Positions 33,599 to 41,430 of a DNA stretch of 48,322 nucleotides are shown here, one piece after another (position 1 is the first letter of the stretch; the number at the start of each line of letters is the position of its first letter). Source of the stretch: Alphaproteobacteria bacterium. Lineage in GTDB: Bacteria; Pseudomonadota; Alphaproteobacteria; Rhodobacterales; Rhodobacteraceae. Below the pieces are notes generated by a model, which saw only the letters and a program-made list of their open reading frames with translations, had not been told where the DNA came from and did no database searches. The stretch covers positions 1 to 48,322 of the forward strand of contig JAUIIC010000003.1 of the NCBI GenBank assembly GCA_030431935.1, in the 5' to 3' direction. Made by a program: the position numbers and the translations under genes.

Positions 33599-34483
33599 AT
33601 GAGTGACCTGGATCTCCTTCGCCCAGTTCTGGCCTTCGCGTCCGTGGTCGATAGCGGTAGCTTCCGCGGTGCCGCCGAGCGGTTGGGTCTTTCCGCGCCC
33701 TATGTCAGCCAGATGGTTTCGGACCTCGAGGCGCGTCTCGGGCGGCAGTTGCTCTACCGCTCGACAAGGCGCATCGCTCTGACTGCGGAAGGCGAGGTCC
33801 TGCTGCCGCACGCCCGCGCCATGGCGGATGCCTTTGGAGAAGGCCTCGACACCGTGCGGGACATCCGCCGCGGGCTGGCAGGGCGGCTACGTGTCTCGGC
33901 GCCAACAGTTCTTGCAAGCCCCGTTTTTGCGCGCGTCGTAGATGACTTCGCCGCCAGACATCCCGACATGCGGATCGAAATCGATCTCGACGACCGGGCA
34001 GTCGACCCGGTGGGTGCTCAGGTGGACCTTGCCCTGCGGATCGGCGATCCCGGAAATGACCCGCGCCTGTCTCGCAAACTCTTCGTGACGCGCGGCATTC
34101 TTTGTTGTGCGGCGCAAGAGGCGCCGAACCTCAAGCAACCCGGAGACTTGCTGGGGCTGACTTGGTTGCGCTCTCCTGCTACGTCCGACCGCCTCGTGTT
34201 GCAGGGACCTTCGGAAGAAGCGTTCTCCGCACAGCCCGAGAGGCAGATCGTCGTCAACAACGCCGCTCTCATCCGGGCGATGCTGGCGGAAGGACAGGCC
34301 TTCGCGCTGCTGCCCGAGTTCACGATCCGGGACGCTATGGCGGCCTGCGAACTCGGTGTCGCTTGCGCTGGATGGCATGTCGGTCTGGTTGGCGTCTATG
34401 CACTCTATACCGAGCGCCGGACGGCGCTTTCGAACGCGCGCGCTTTCGTTGATCATTTGAGTGCGGCGATGAACCCTGCGTGA
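33599..34483 (+). CDS. LysR-family transcriptional regulator
   Basis: A 294-residue regulator with the standard N-terminal HTH (LAFASVVDSGSFRGAAERLGLSAPYVSQMVSDLEARLG, split across residues 11-47) and a C-terminal effector domain (GRLRVSAPTVLASPVFARVV onward). It belongs to the branch with short linker and GRLRVSAP start, like many CrgA-type regulators. It is divergent from the exported ABM-like gene, its likely target, and convergent with the GlxA-type regulator. No good ribosome site precedes the ATG at 33599. Confidence 0.9.
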   Translation: MSDLDLLRPVLAFASVVDSGSFRGAAERLGLSAPYVSQMVSDLEARLGRQLLYRSTRRIALTAEGEVLLPHARAMADAFGEGLDTVRDIRRGLAGRLRVSAPTVLASPVFARVVDDFAARHPDMRIEIDLDDRAVDPVGAQVDLALRIGDPGNDPRLSRKLFVTRGILCCAAQEAPNLKQPGDLLGLTWLRSPATSDRLVLQGPSEEAFSAQPERQIVVNNAALIRAMLAEGQAFALLPEFTIRDAMAACELGVACAGWHVGLVGVYALYTERRTALSNARAFVDHLSAAMNPA

Positions 34484-34588
34484 CTGGCGGGCAGAAAGCG
34501 GTTCTGCACGTGCCTGGTCGTGCCGGGCGATATCGGCCACCACCGAAGCTGGAATGGCTGATATTGACCGCCGGCATCATCGTTCCCC

Positions 34589-35557
34589 TCACGAATGGCG
34601 CCTTGGGGCGATCGTCGGCCGGATCCGCGTCTTTCCGATAGGATAACCGAATGCTTTGCGGAAAGACTTGGACAGGCTGGGTGCGCCGGAGAAGCCGCAA
34701 CGGACGGCGATCTCCGAAAGGTCCAAATCCGTTTCGACCGCCAACTCCCGAGCGCGCGACAGCCTCAGGAGCTGATAGTATTGTCCGGGCGGCATTCCGA
34801 GCTCCGCAAGAAAGAGTCGGTTAAGCGACCGGGTGGACAAGCCCGAACGCTTCGCCAGTTCGTTCAGGGGCAACGGCGTTTCGGTGTGCGTGGCAATGTC
34901 TCGAAGGATTGTACTCAGTTTCGTTGATGATCTGCCTTTTAGCCGAGCTGGACCGCAGCTCGTGGCTTCCTGACGGGCGGCGTCGTGCAGAAAAAGCGTT
35001 GACACATCGAAGGCACTGGCCGCTCCGAAACGGCCTCCGATCAGCTGAAGCATCAGATCAAGGGCAGTCGAAGCTCCGCCGCAGGTCCAGACGCGCCCAT
35101 CCATGACGTACCGGTCGTGGACGACATCGAGTTGGGGAAACGCTTCGGCCAGTTCGGACAGAACCTGCCAGTGAACGGTCGCGCGACCTTCCGTGAGAAG
35201 CCCCGCAGCCGCGAGAAGCCATGCCGCGGTATCGGCGCCCAGAACGGTTTCGGCGCGCCGCGCGAGCTGACCGAGGATACGGGCGTTCCGACGCTCGGCG
35301 TGGCGCTGGTACCCGTAGCCCGCTACGACGATGAGCAGATCGACCCTGTCGATGTCGGAGCAAGGACTGTCCGGCGTGATGCGAAGGCCGCTGGAACTGC
35401 TGGCCGGTGCGTCGTCGCTTGTCACGACCGTCCAGTCGATCTCGACCCTTCCCTGATCGCGTAGCGCGCGCAGGGGCTCCAACAGGCACGCGAGCACCAT
35501 GTTGGAGAACCCCGAATAGATCAGGACGGCGACCGAGAAACGTCGGCTCTTGGCCAT
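34589..35557 (-). CDS. GlxA/CdhR-type AraC-family regulator
   Basis: A 322-residue regulator with an N-terminal DJ-1/PfpI-like domain (FSVAVLIYSGFSNMVLACLLEPLRA; VDLLIVVAGYGYQ; GADTAAWLLAAAGLLTEGRATVHW) and a C-terminal AraC HTH pair (LPLNELAKRSGLSTRSLNRLF; LDLSEIAVRCGFSGAPSLSKSFRKAFG). This architecture is that of CdhR, the carnitine regulator of Pseudomonas, and GbdR. The usual nucleophile Cys of PfpI is replaced (GADTAAW), as in other regulators of this group. It is divergent from the BKACE gene with a 107-bp gap, so it very probably activates the downstream catabolic operon. Confidence 0.9.
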   Translation of the reverse strand: MAKSRRFSVAVLIYSGFSNMVLACLLEPLRALRDQGRVEIDWTVVTSDDAPASSSSGLRITPDSPCSDIDRVDLLIVVAGYGYQRHAERRNARILGQLARRAETVLGADTAAWLLAAAGLLTEGRATVHWQVLSELAEAFPQLDVVHDRYVMDGRVWTCGGASTALDLMLQLIGGRFGAASAFDVSTLFLHDAARQEATSCGPARLKGRSSTKLSTILRDIATHTETPLPLNELAKRSGLSTRSLNRLFLAELGMPPGQYYQLLRLSRARELAVETDLDLSEIAVRCGFSGAPSLSKSFRKAFGYPIGKTRIRPTIAPRRHS

Positions 35558-35582
35558 TTCAAACCTATATTTGGCAAGATAA

Positions 35583-35651
35583 GACAATCCGGCTTCTTCT
35601 TGCAAGGCTAGCCTTCGATTGGTCGGCGCGCGTCGCACGCGCGGGATTGTC
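35583..35651. promoter_or_regulatory. Inverted repeats between GlxA/CdhR-type regulator and BKACE operon
   Basis: GACAATCC (35583-35590) and GGATTGTC (35644-35651) are perfect 8-bp inverted copies with centres 61 bp apart, close to six helical turns. A perfect 12-bp palindrome AAGGCTAGCCTT (35604-35615) lies between them. They occupy the 107-bp divergent region, where an AraC-type activator would be expected to bind. Which of them are operators is unknown. Confidence 0.45.
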
Positions 35652-35664
35652 AGAAGGAAAGTCC

Positions 35665-36576
35665 ATGCCGCTCACCATGACCCGCGAGGTCTTCATCACC
35701 TGCGCCGTCACAGGCTCGGGCGCCACGCAGGACCGTAGCCCGCATGTGCCCCGAAGCCCCGAAGAGATCGCCGCGAGCGCCATCGACGCCGCGAAGGCCG
35801 GTGCGGCGATCGTGCATTGCCATGTCCGCGACCCCGAGACCGGAGCCCCGTCGCGGCGGCTCGATCTTTACCGCGAGGTCACCGACCGCATCCGCGACGC
35901 CGAGGTGGACGTGGTGCTGAACCTCACGGCCGGGATGGGCGGCGACATCACCTTCGGCTCCACCGAGGCGCCCCTGCCGCTCAACGCGGCCGGCACGGAC
36001 ATGGCCGGCGCGGCCGAGCGCGTGGCTCATGTCGCCCAGTGCCTGCCCGAGATCTGCACGCTCGATTGCGGCACGATGAACTTCGCCGAGGCCGACTACG
36101 TGATGACCAACACGCCCGGCATGTTGCGCGCGATGGGCGCAATGATGACGGAACTGGGCGTCAAGCCCGAGATCGAGGCCTTCGACACGGGCCACCTGTG
36201 GTTCGCGAAGGAGCTGGTGAAGGAAGGCGTGCTGGAGGCCCCGGCGCTGGTCCAGCTTTGCATGGGCGTGCCGTGGGGTGCGCCAGACGACCTCAATACC
36301 TTCATGGCGATGGTCAACAACGTGCCGGAGGACTGGACCTTCTCGGCGTTCTCGCTCGGGCGCAACCAGATGGCCTATGCGGCGGCCGCGGTGCTGGCGG
36401 GGGGGCATGTGCGGGTGGGGCTCGAGGACAATCTCTGGCTCGAGAAGGGGGTTCTCGCCACGAACGCGCAACTCGTCGAGCGCGCCGTGGGCATTGTCGA
36501 GGGGATGGGCGCGCGCGTTCTGGGGCCCGCCGAGGTGCGGGAGAAACTCGGCCTGACGAAGAGGGCGCCGGCATGA
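35665..36576 (+). CDS. BKACE-family beta-keto acid cleavage enzyme (3-dehydrocarnitine cleavage enzyme)
   Basis: A 303-residue (DUF849) zinc enzyme. Family reaction: a beta-keto acid plus acetyl-CoA gives acetoacetate and a new acyl-CoA; with dehydrocarnitine this gives betainyl-CoA. Zinc ligands His51 and His53 are in IVHCHVRDPETG, and GHLWFAKELVKEG and GLEDNLWLEKG are the other conserved parts. The ATG at 35665 has a AGAAGGAAAG ribosome site; the frame is open upstream without similarity. ATGA overlap with the carnitine dehydrogenase gene fits the known carnitine pathway. G+C is visibly higher here than in the next gene (44 of 60 bases at 36001-36060 against 37 of 60 at 37081-37140). Confidence 0.92.
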   Translation: MPLTMTREVFITCAVTGSGATQDRSPHVPRSPEEIAASAIDAAKAGAAIVHCHVRDPETGAPSRRLDLYREVTDRIRDAEVDVVLNLTAGMGGDITFGSTEAPLPLNAAGTDMAGAAERVAHVAQCLPEICTLDCGTMNFAEADYVMTNTPGMLRAMGAMMTELGVKPEIEAFDTGHLWFAKELVKEGVLEAPALVQLCMGVPWGAPDDLNTFMAMVNNVPEDWTFSAFSLGRNQMAYAAAAVLAGGHVRVGLEDNLWLEKGVLATNAQLVERAVGIVEGMGARVLGPAEVREKLGLTKRAPA

Positions 36577-38018
36577 CGCGCGCGGCGATCATCGGTGGCG
36601 GTGTCATCGGCGGCGGCTGGGCCGCGCGGTTTCTACTCAACGGCTGGGACGTGTCGGTGTTCGATCCCGACCCGGATGCGGAACGCAAGATCGGCGAGGT
36701 TCTCGCCAATGCTCGGCGCAGCCTGCCGGGCCTTTATGACGTCGCGTTGCCGGGTGAGGGACGCCTGACATACTGCAAAGACCTGACGGAGGCCGTGGCG
36801 GCGGCCGATTGGGTGCAGGAGAGCGTACCCGAACGGCTGGATCTCAAGCACAATGTTCTGGAACAGGTGATGGCCGCGGCGCCGCCGGCGGCGATCGTGG
36901 GATCGTCCACTTCCGGGTTTAAGCCGTCCGAGCTCAATGCGCTGGGCGCGCGGGCCATTGTCGCGCACCCGTTCAATCCGGTCTACCTTCTGCCGCTGGT
37001 TGAGCTGGTCGGAGACGCAGGGATCTGCAGTCGTGCCGCTGACGTGCTGCACGGCCTCGGCATGTTTCCCCTTACGGTTCGCAAGGAGATCGATGCCCAT
37101 ATCGCCGACCGGCTTCTGGAAGCGGTTTGGCGCGAAAGCCTCTGGCTTGTGAAGGACGGCATCGCCACGACCGGCGAAATCGACGAGGCGATCCGGATGG
37201 GTTTCGGCCTCAGATGGGCGCAGATGGGCCTCTTTGAGACCTACCGGATTGCAGGCGGAGAAGCGGGAATGCGCCACTTCCTCGCGCAGTTCGGACCCGC
37301 GCTGCAGTGGCCCTGGACGAAACTGATGGACGTGCCGGAATTCACCGACGAGCTTGTCGATCTGATCGCGGGCCAGTCCGACGCGCAATCGGGCGGGATG
37401 GGCATACGCGAACTCGAACGCCTGCGAGACGACAACCTCGTCGCAATGATGCGTGCGCTCAAGCGAAACGGGAGCGGTGCCGGAGACGTAATCCGCGCGC
37501 ATGAAGCGATGTTGCCCCGACCACCTGACGAGGCGCTTCCCATGACCCTGGACCGACAGGTGCCGACCTCGTGGACCGATTACAACGGCCATATGAACGA
37601 GGGTTGCTACCTCGAGGCCAGCGCAGCTGCGACGGATCGATTCATGGAGCTGATCGGGGCCGATGAGGCCTACGTCGCCGGCGGCCATAGTTTCTTCACC
37701 GTCGAGAGCCACGTGCGGTTCCTGGCCGAAGCGCATGCAGGTGACCGGATCCGGGCGACTACTCAGGTTCTGGGCGGGGATGGGCGCAAGCTACATCTGT
37801 TTCATCGGATCGAAAGGAATGATGGGACCGCCTTGGCGACCGTCGAAACCATGCTCGTGCATGTGGATCTGAATACCCGTCTAAGCTGTCCGCCCGAGCC
37901 CGCGATCACCGGTGTGTTGGGAAGACTGGCGGCCGAGCATGCCGCGCTGCCGCTGCCATCGGGCGCCGGAGTGGGTGTTGGAAACAAGATACGTCAGCCC
38001 GAACGCGAAGCCTCGTGA
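36573..38018 (+). CDS. L-carnitine dehydrogenase fused to a betainyl-CoA thioesterase
   Basis: A 481-residue two-domain enzyme. Residues 1-315 form a 3-hydroxyacyl-CoA dehydrogenase-type fold: NAD motif IIGGGVIGGGWAARF (GxGxxG at 8-14), SSTSGFKPSEL, and the His132-Glu144 catalytic pair in AHPFNPVYLLPLVEL. It oxidises L-carnitine to 3-dehydrocarnitine. Residues 325-440 form a hot-dog thioesterase (VPTSWTDYNGHMNEGCYLEA; VESHVRFLAEAHAGDRI), expected to release glycine betaine from betainyl-CoA. The fusion is known in Rhizobiales and Rhodobacterales. With BKACE it gives a complete carnitine-to-betaine core. Starts by ATGA overlap with BKACE. The substrate may be a carnitine analogue, given the unusual neighbours. 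Confidence 0.92.
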   Translation: MTRAAIIGGGVIGGGWAARFLLNGWDVSVFDPDPDAERKIGEVLANARRSLPGLYDVALPGEGRLTYCKDLTEAVAAADWVQESVPERLDLKHNVLEQVMAAAPPAAIVGSSTSGFKPSELNALGARAIVAHPFNPVYLLPLVELVGDAGICSRAADVLHGLGMFPLTVRKEIDAHIADRLLEAVWRESLWLVKDGIATTGEIDEAIRMGFGLRWAQMGLFETYRIAGGEAGMRHFLAQFGPALQWPWTKLMDVPEFTDELVDLIAGQSDAQSGGMGIRELERLRDDNLVAMMRALKRNGSGAGDVIRAHEAMLPRPPDEALPMTLDRQVPTSWTDYNGHMNEGCYLEASAAATDRFMELIGADEAYVAGGHSFFTVESHVRFLAEAHAGDRIRATTQVLGGDGRKLHLFHRIERNDGTALATVETMLVHVDLNTRLSCPPEPAITGVLGRLAAEHAALPLPSGAGVGVGNKIRQPEREAS

Positions 38019-38062
38019 ACGGGCGAGCGCAAAACAGGAAAATGACACCAGGGAAGGACAAT

Positions 38063-39649
38063 ATGATGACACGAGAACTCGATGCACTGACCCGGAAGGT
38101 GCTGCAGGGCAAGATCAGCCGACGAGATTTTTTTTCGCGAGCCGCAGCTTTTGGCCTGACGGCGAGCGCGGCCGGCGCCCTATTGGGGCAAAAGGCGACG
38201 GCCCAGCCGGTGCGGGGCGGGACACTGCGCATGGGATTGGGGGGCGGGGAGAGCACCAATTCACTCGACCCTGCCGCGGCTCTCAGCCAGGTTCCATTCC
38301 ACACCTCGCGCTGCTTCGGGGAGACGCTTCTGGATGTGAATCCCGACGGCACGTTCGACTTCCGCCTAGCGGAATCTGCGGAGCCGAGCGCTGACGCCAC
38401 GACATGGGCTTTCCGCATCCGCAGCGGCGTGGAATTCCATGACGGGCGCACGATGACCCCCGAAGATGTGTTGCAGACGATGCGCCGGCATTCCGACGAA
38501 GATACGCAGTCCGGTGCGCTGGGGGTCATGCGCGGCATCGCTGACATGCGGGTGGACGGCGACATGTTCATCATTGAGAGCGCCACGCCCAATGCCGACC
38601 TTCCCTATCTGATGGCGACCTACCAGTTGGCCATTCAACCCAATGGCGGTTTCGACGCGCCTGCTGCGGGCATCGGGACGGGGGCATACCGCGTCACCGC
38701 CGAGGAACCTGGCGTCCGTTACATGTTCGAGCGTTTCCCAAACTACTGGGATGACAGCCGCGGGCATTTCGATGCCGTCGAGATGCTGGTGATCAATGAC
38801 AGTACGGCGCGCAACGCGGCGCTGCAGTCCGGTCAGGTGCATATCGTGAACCAGGTCGATCCGCAGGTCGCCCGTCTTCTTGATCGCGCGCCGGGCCTCT
38901 CGGTGAAGAGCGTGGCGGGACGGGGTCACTACGTCTTTATCATGCATTGCGATACTGCGCCCTTCGACAACAACGATCTGCGCCTTGCGCTGAAGTACGC
39001 GATCAACCGCGAAGAGATGGTGGAACGCATTCTTGGCGGCTATGGCTCTGTCGGCAACGACATTCCGATCAATGCGGCCTATCCGCTCTTCGACGACTCC
39101 ATCCCGCAGAGGACCTACGACCCGGAGCTTGCGGCGGAGCATTATCGCCGGTCCGGTCACGATGGTTCTCCCATTGTGCTTCGCGTGTCCGAGGTGGCGT
39201 TTCCTGGCGCCGTCGATGCCGCGCAGCTCTACCAGCAGAGTGCAGCAGCGGCTGGCATCCCCATCGAGATCCGACGCGAGCCGGGGGATGGCTACTGGTC
39301 TGAAGTCTGGAACAAGCAGCCGTTCAGCGCCTCTTATTGGGGCGGGCGTCCCGTGCAGGACCAGATGTACTCCACCGCCTATCTGTCCAGCGCCGACTGG
39401 AACGACACCCGTTTCTTCAACGAACGTTTCGACACGCTTCTCATCGAGGCGCGAGGCGAGCTGGATCAGGATCGTCGCAAGGCGCTCTACAGTGAAATGG
39501 CGTATATGGTGCGCGACGAGGGAGGCCTCATCTGTCCGATGTTCAACGATTTCGTCGAGGGTGTCCGCGACGAGGTTCAAGGGTGGGAGCAGAACGGGAT
39601 CTGGGAAGTCATGAACGGCTCGGCGCCCTCCAAATGCTGGTTCTCCTGA
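38063..39649 (+). CDS. Dipeptide-type ABC transporter substrate-binding protein (Tat exported)
   Basis: A 528-residue SBP family 5 protein (DppA/OppA type). The N-terminus has KISRRDFFSRAAAFGLTASA, a Tat twin-arginine motif (SRRDFF) before a hydrophobic stretch, so it is exported folded. The mature part begins RGGTLRMGLGGGESTNSLDP and has WAFRIRSGVEFHDGRTMTPEDV, a hallmark of the family. The ATG at 38063 is chosen for its GGGAAGGAC ribosome site; a GTG at 38015 overlapping the dehydrogenase stop is possible but less likely. It feeds the DppBCDF-like importer that follows. Its ligand defines the substrate of the whole cluster and is unknown. Confidence 0.92.
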   Translation: MMTRELDALTRKVLQGKISRRDFFSRAAAFGLTASAAGALLGQKATAQPVRGGTLRMGLGGGESTNSLDPAAALSQVPFHTSRCFGETLLDVNPDGTFDFRLAESAEPSADATTWAFRIRSGVEFHDGRTMTPEDVLQTMRRHSDEDTQSGALGVMRGIADMRVDGDMFIIESATPNADLPYLMATYQLAIQPNGGFDAPAAGIGTGAYRVTAEEPGVRYMFERFPNYWDDSRGHFDAVEMLVINDSTARNAALQSGQVHIVNQVDPQVARLLDRAPGLSVKSVAGRGHYVFIMHCDTAPFDNNDLRLALKYAINREEMVERILGGYGSVGNDIPINAAYPLFDDSIPQRTYDPELAAEHYRRSGHDGSPIVLRVSEVAFPGAVDAAQLYQQSAAAAGIPIEIRREPGDGYWSEVWNKQPFSASYWGGRPVQDQMYSTAYLSSADWNDTRFFNERFDTLLIEARGELDQDRRKALYSEMAYMVRDEGGLICPMFNDFVEGVRDEVQGWEQNGIWEVMNGSAPSKCWFS

Positions 39650-39658
39650 GGCGGGCCC

Positions 39659-40618
39659 GTGAACGGACTCGTCCTACGCTTCGTGGCTCAGCGCGTTGCG
39701 CTGAGCCTGCTCCTGCTGCTGCTCGTTTCGGTGTTGATTTTCGCAGGCACCCAGATCCTTCCCGGCGACGTTGCGGCATCGATCCTGGGACAGTCGGCGA
39801 CACCGGAGGCCCTTGCCAACCTTCGGGAAGAGCTAGGCCTGAACCAACCCGCGTGGTGGCGCTATCTCGCCTGGCTCGGCGGGCTGCTACAGGGCGATTT
39901 GGGCACCTCGTTGACCAATGGACGCGATATCGGCGAGGCAATCGGCCAGAGGTTCTCCAACACCCTGTTTCTGGCGGCGACGGCGGCCATCATCGCCGTG
40001 CCGCTGGCAATCTTTCTTGGGCTCGTGTCGGTCTTATACCGTGAGCGCTGGCCGGACAAGGTAATCTCGGGTATTTCCCTAGCCTCGGTCTCGGTGCCCG
40101 AATTTCTGATCGGTTATATCCTGATGTTCTGGATTGGCGTTCAGCTGGGCTGGGCGCCCTCCGTGGCGATCCTGAATGAGGGCATGGGTTTCTGGCAGAA
40201 GCTGCATGCAATCTCCTTGCCGGTCGCCGTACTGACGCTGGTGGTGCTGGCGCACATGATGCGCATGACACGCGCGGCGCTCCTGAATGTGCTGCAGTCT
40301 CCCTACATCGAAACGGCCGAGTTGAAGGGGCTCAGCCAAATGTCGGTGATCTGGCGTCACGCCATGCCGAACGCGATTTCGCCGGTGGTGAACGTCGTGA
40401 TGCTCAATCTCGCCTACCTCGTCGTCGGCGTGGTGGTGGTCGAGGTCGTCTTTGTCTACCCGGGCATGGGTCAGTTCCTGGTTGATCACGTCTCCAAGCG
40501 CGACGTGCCGGTGGTACAGGCCTGCGGGCTCATTTTCGCGGCCGTCTACATCGGTCTGAACATGGTCGCCGATATCGTGTCTATCCTCGCCAACCCGCGG
40601 TTGAGGCATCCGAAATGA
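39659..40618 (+). CDS. Dipeptide-type ABC transporter permease (DppB-like)
   Basis: A 319-residue inner-membrane protein starting at GTG, nine bases after the binding-protein stop. The first membrane segment is VALSLLLLLLVSVLIFAGTQILPGD; the P-GD motif at its end is characteristic of DppB/OppB proteins. LREELGLNQPAWWRYLAWLGGLLQGDLGTSL is the family's periplasmic loop, and the EAA-type loop lies in YIETAELKGLSQMSVIWRHAMPNA. It overlaps the second permease by four bases. Confidence 0.92.
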   Translation: MNGLVLRFVAQRVALSLLLLLLVSVLIFAGTQILPGDVAASILGQSATPEALANLREELGLNQPAWWRYLAWLGGLLQGDLGTSLTNGRDIGEAIGQRFSNTLFLAATAAIIAVPLAIFLGLVSVLYRERWPDKVISGISLASVSVPEFLIGYILMFWIGVQLGWAPSVAILNEGMGFWQKLHAISLPVAVLTLVVLAHMMRMTRAALLNVLQSPYIETAELKGLSQMSVIWRHAMPNAISPVVNVVMLNLAYLVVGVVVVEVVFVYPGMGQFLVDHVSKRDVPVVQACGLIFAAVYIGLNMVADIVSILANPRLRHPK

Positions 40619-41430
40619 GGCGCATTCCCATACCCGCCATTTTCGGACTCGTCATGACTGCGCTGTTTTTTTCGATGGCCATCCTCGCGCCGCTTATCGC
40701 GCCCTACGGTGTCGGAGAGATCGTGGGCGACGTTTGGGAGACGCCGTCTCGCGCGCATCCGCTGGGGACAGACAATATCGGTCGGGACTTGCTGACGCGG
40801 ATGATCTACGGCGGTCAGACCACAATCCTCGTCGCGACGCTGGCCACCGCGATCAGCTTCGTGACCGGTGCCTGCCTGGGTCTCTTCGCGGCTGTCATCG
40901 GTGGCTGGGTCGACCAGGTTCTTTCGCGGGGCGTGGACCTGGTGATGTCGATCCCGACCCTGATCTTCGCCCTCGTGGTGCTGTCGGTCATGCCGGTCAC
41001 GCTCCCGGTGCTGATCCTTGTCATGGGCCTGCTGGATGCTACCCGGGTCTACAGGCTGTCGCGGGCCGTGGCCGTCGACATCAGAGTGATGGACTTCGTC
41101 GAGGCCGCCGTGCTGCGTGGCGAGGGGCGCGGCTGGATCATCTTCCGAGAAATTCTGCCTAACGCGCTGTCGCCGCTGGTGGCTGAGATGGGGCTGCGTT
41201 TCATCTTCATGGTCCTCTTCGTTTCGACCCTGTCCTTTCTGGGACTTGGGGTGCAGCCTCCTGCAGCGGATTGGGGCGGAATCGTCAAGGAAAACAAGGA
41301 TGGCATTGTCTACGGCATCGGCGCGGCGCTGTGGCCGGCGGCTGCCATCGCGGTGCTCGCAATCAGCGTCAACCTGGTCGCGGACTGGATCCTTGGTCGC
41401 ACCACAAGCCTAAGGGGAGGGCGGGGATGA
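40615..41430 (+). CDS. Dipeptide-type ABC transporter permease (DppC-like)
   Basis: A 271-residue membrane protein. ILAPLIAPYG and HPLGTDNIGRDLLTRMIYGGQTTI near residues 23-67 are the DppC/OppC signature before the core domain. The ATPase-contact loop is in FVEAAVLRGEGRGWIIFREILPNAL, and FLGLGVQPPAADWGGIV is the usual C-terminal motif. It overlaps both neighbours (ATGA). Confidence 0.93.
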   Translation: MRRIPIPAIFGLVMTALFFSMAILAPLIAPYGVGEIVGDVWETPSRAHPLGTDNIGRDLLTRMIYGGQTTILVATLATAISFVTGACLGLFAAVIGGWVDQVLSRGVDLVMSIPTLIFALVVLSVMPVTLPVLILVMGLLDATRVYRLSRAVAVDIRVMDFVEAAVLRGEGRGWIIFREILPNALSPLVAEMGLRFIFMVLFVSTLSFLGLGVQPPAADWGGIVKENKDGIVYGIGAALWPAAAIAVLAISVNLVADWILGRTTSLRGGRG

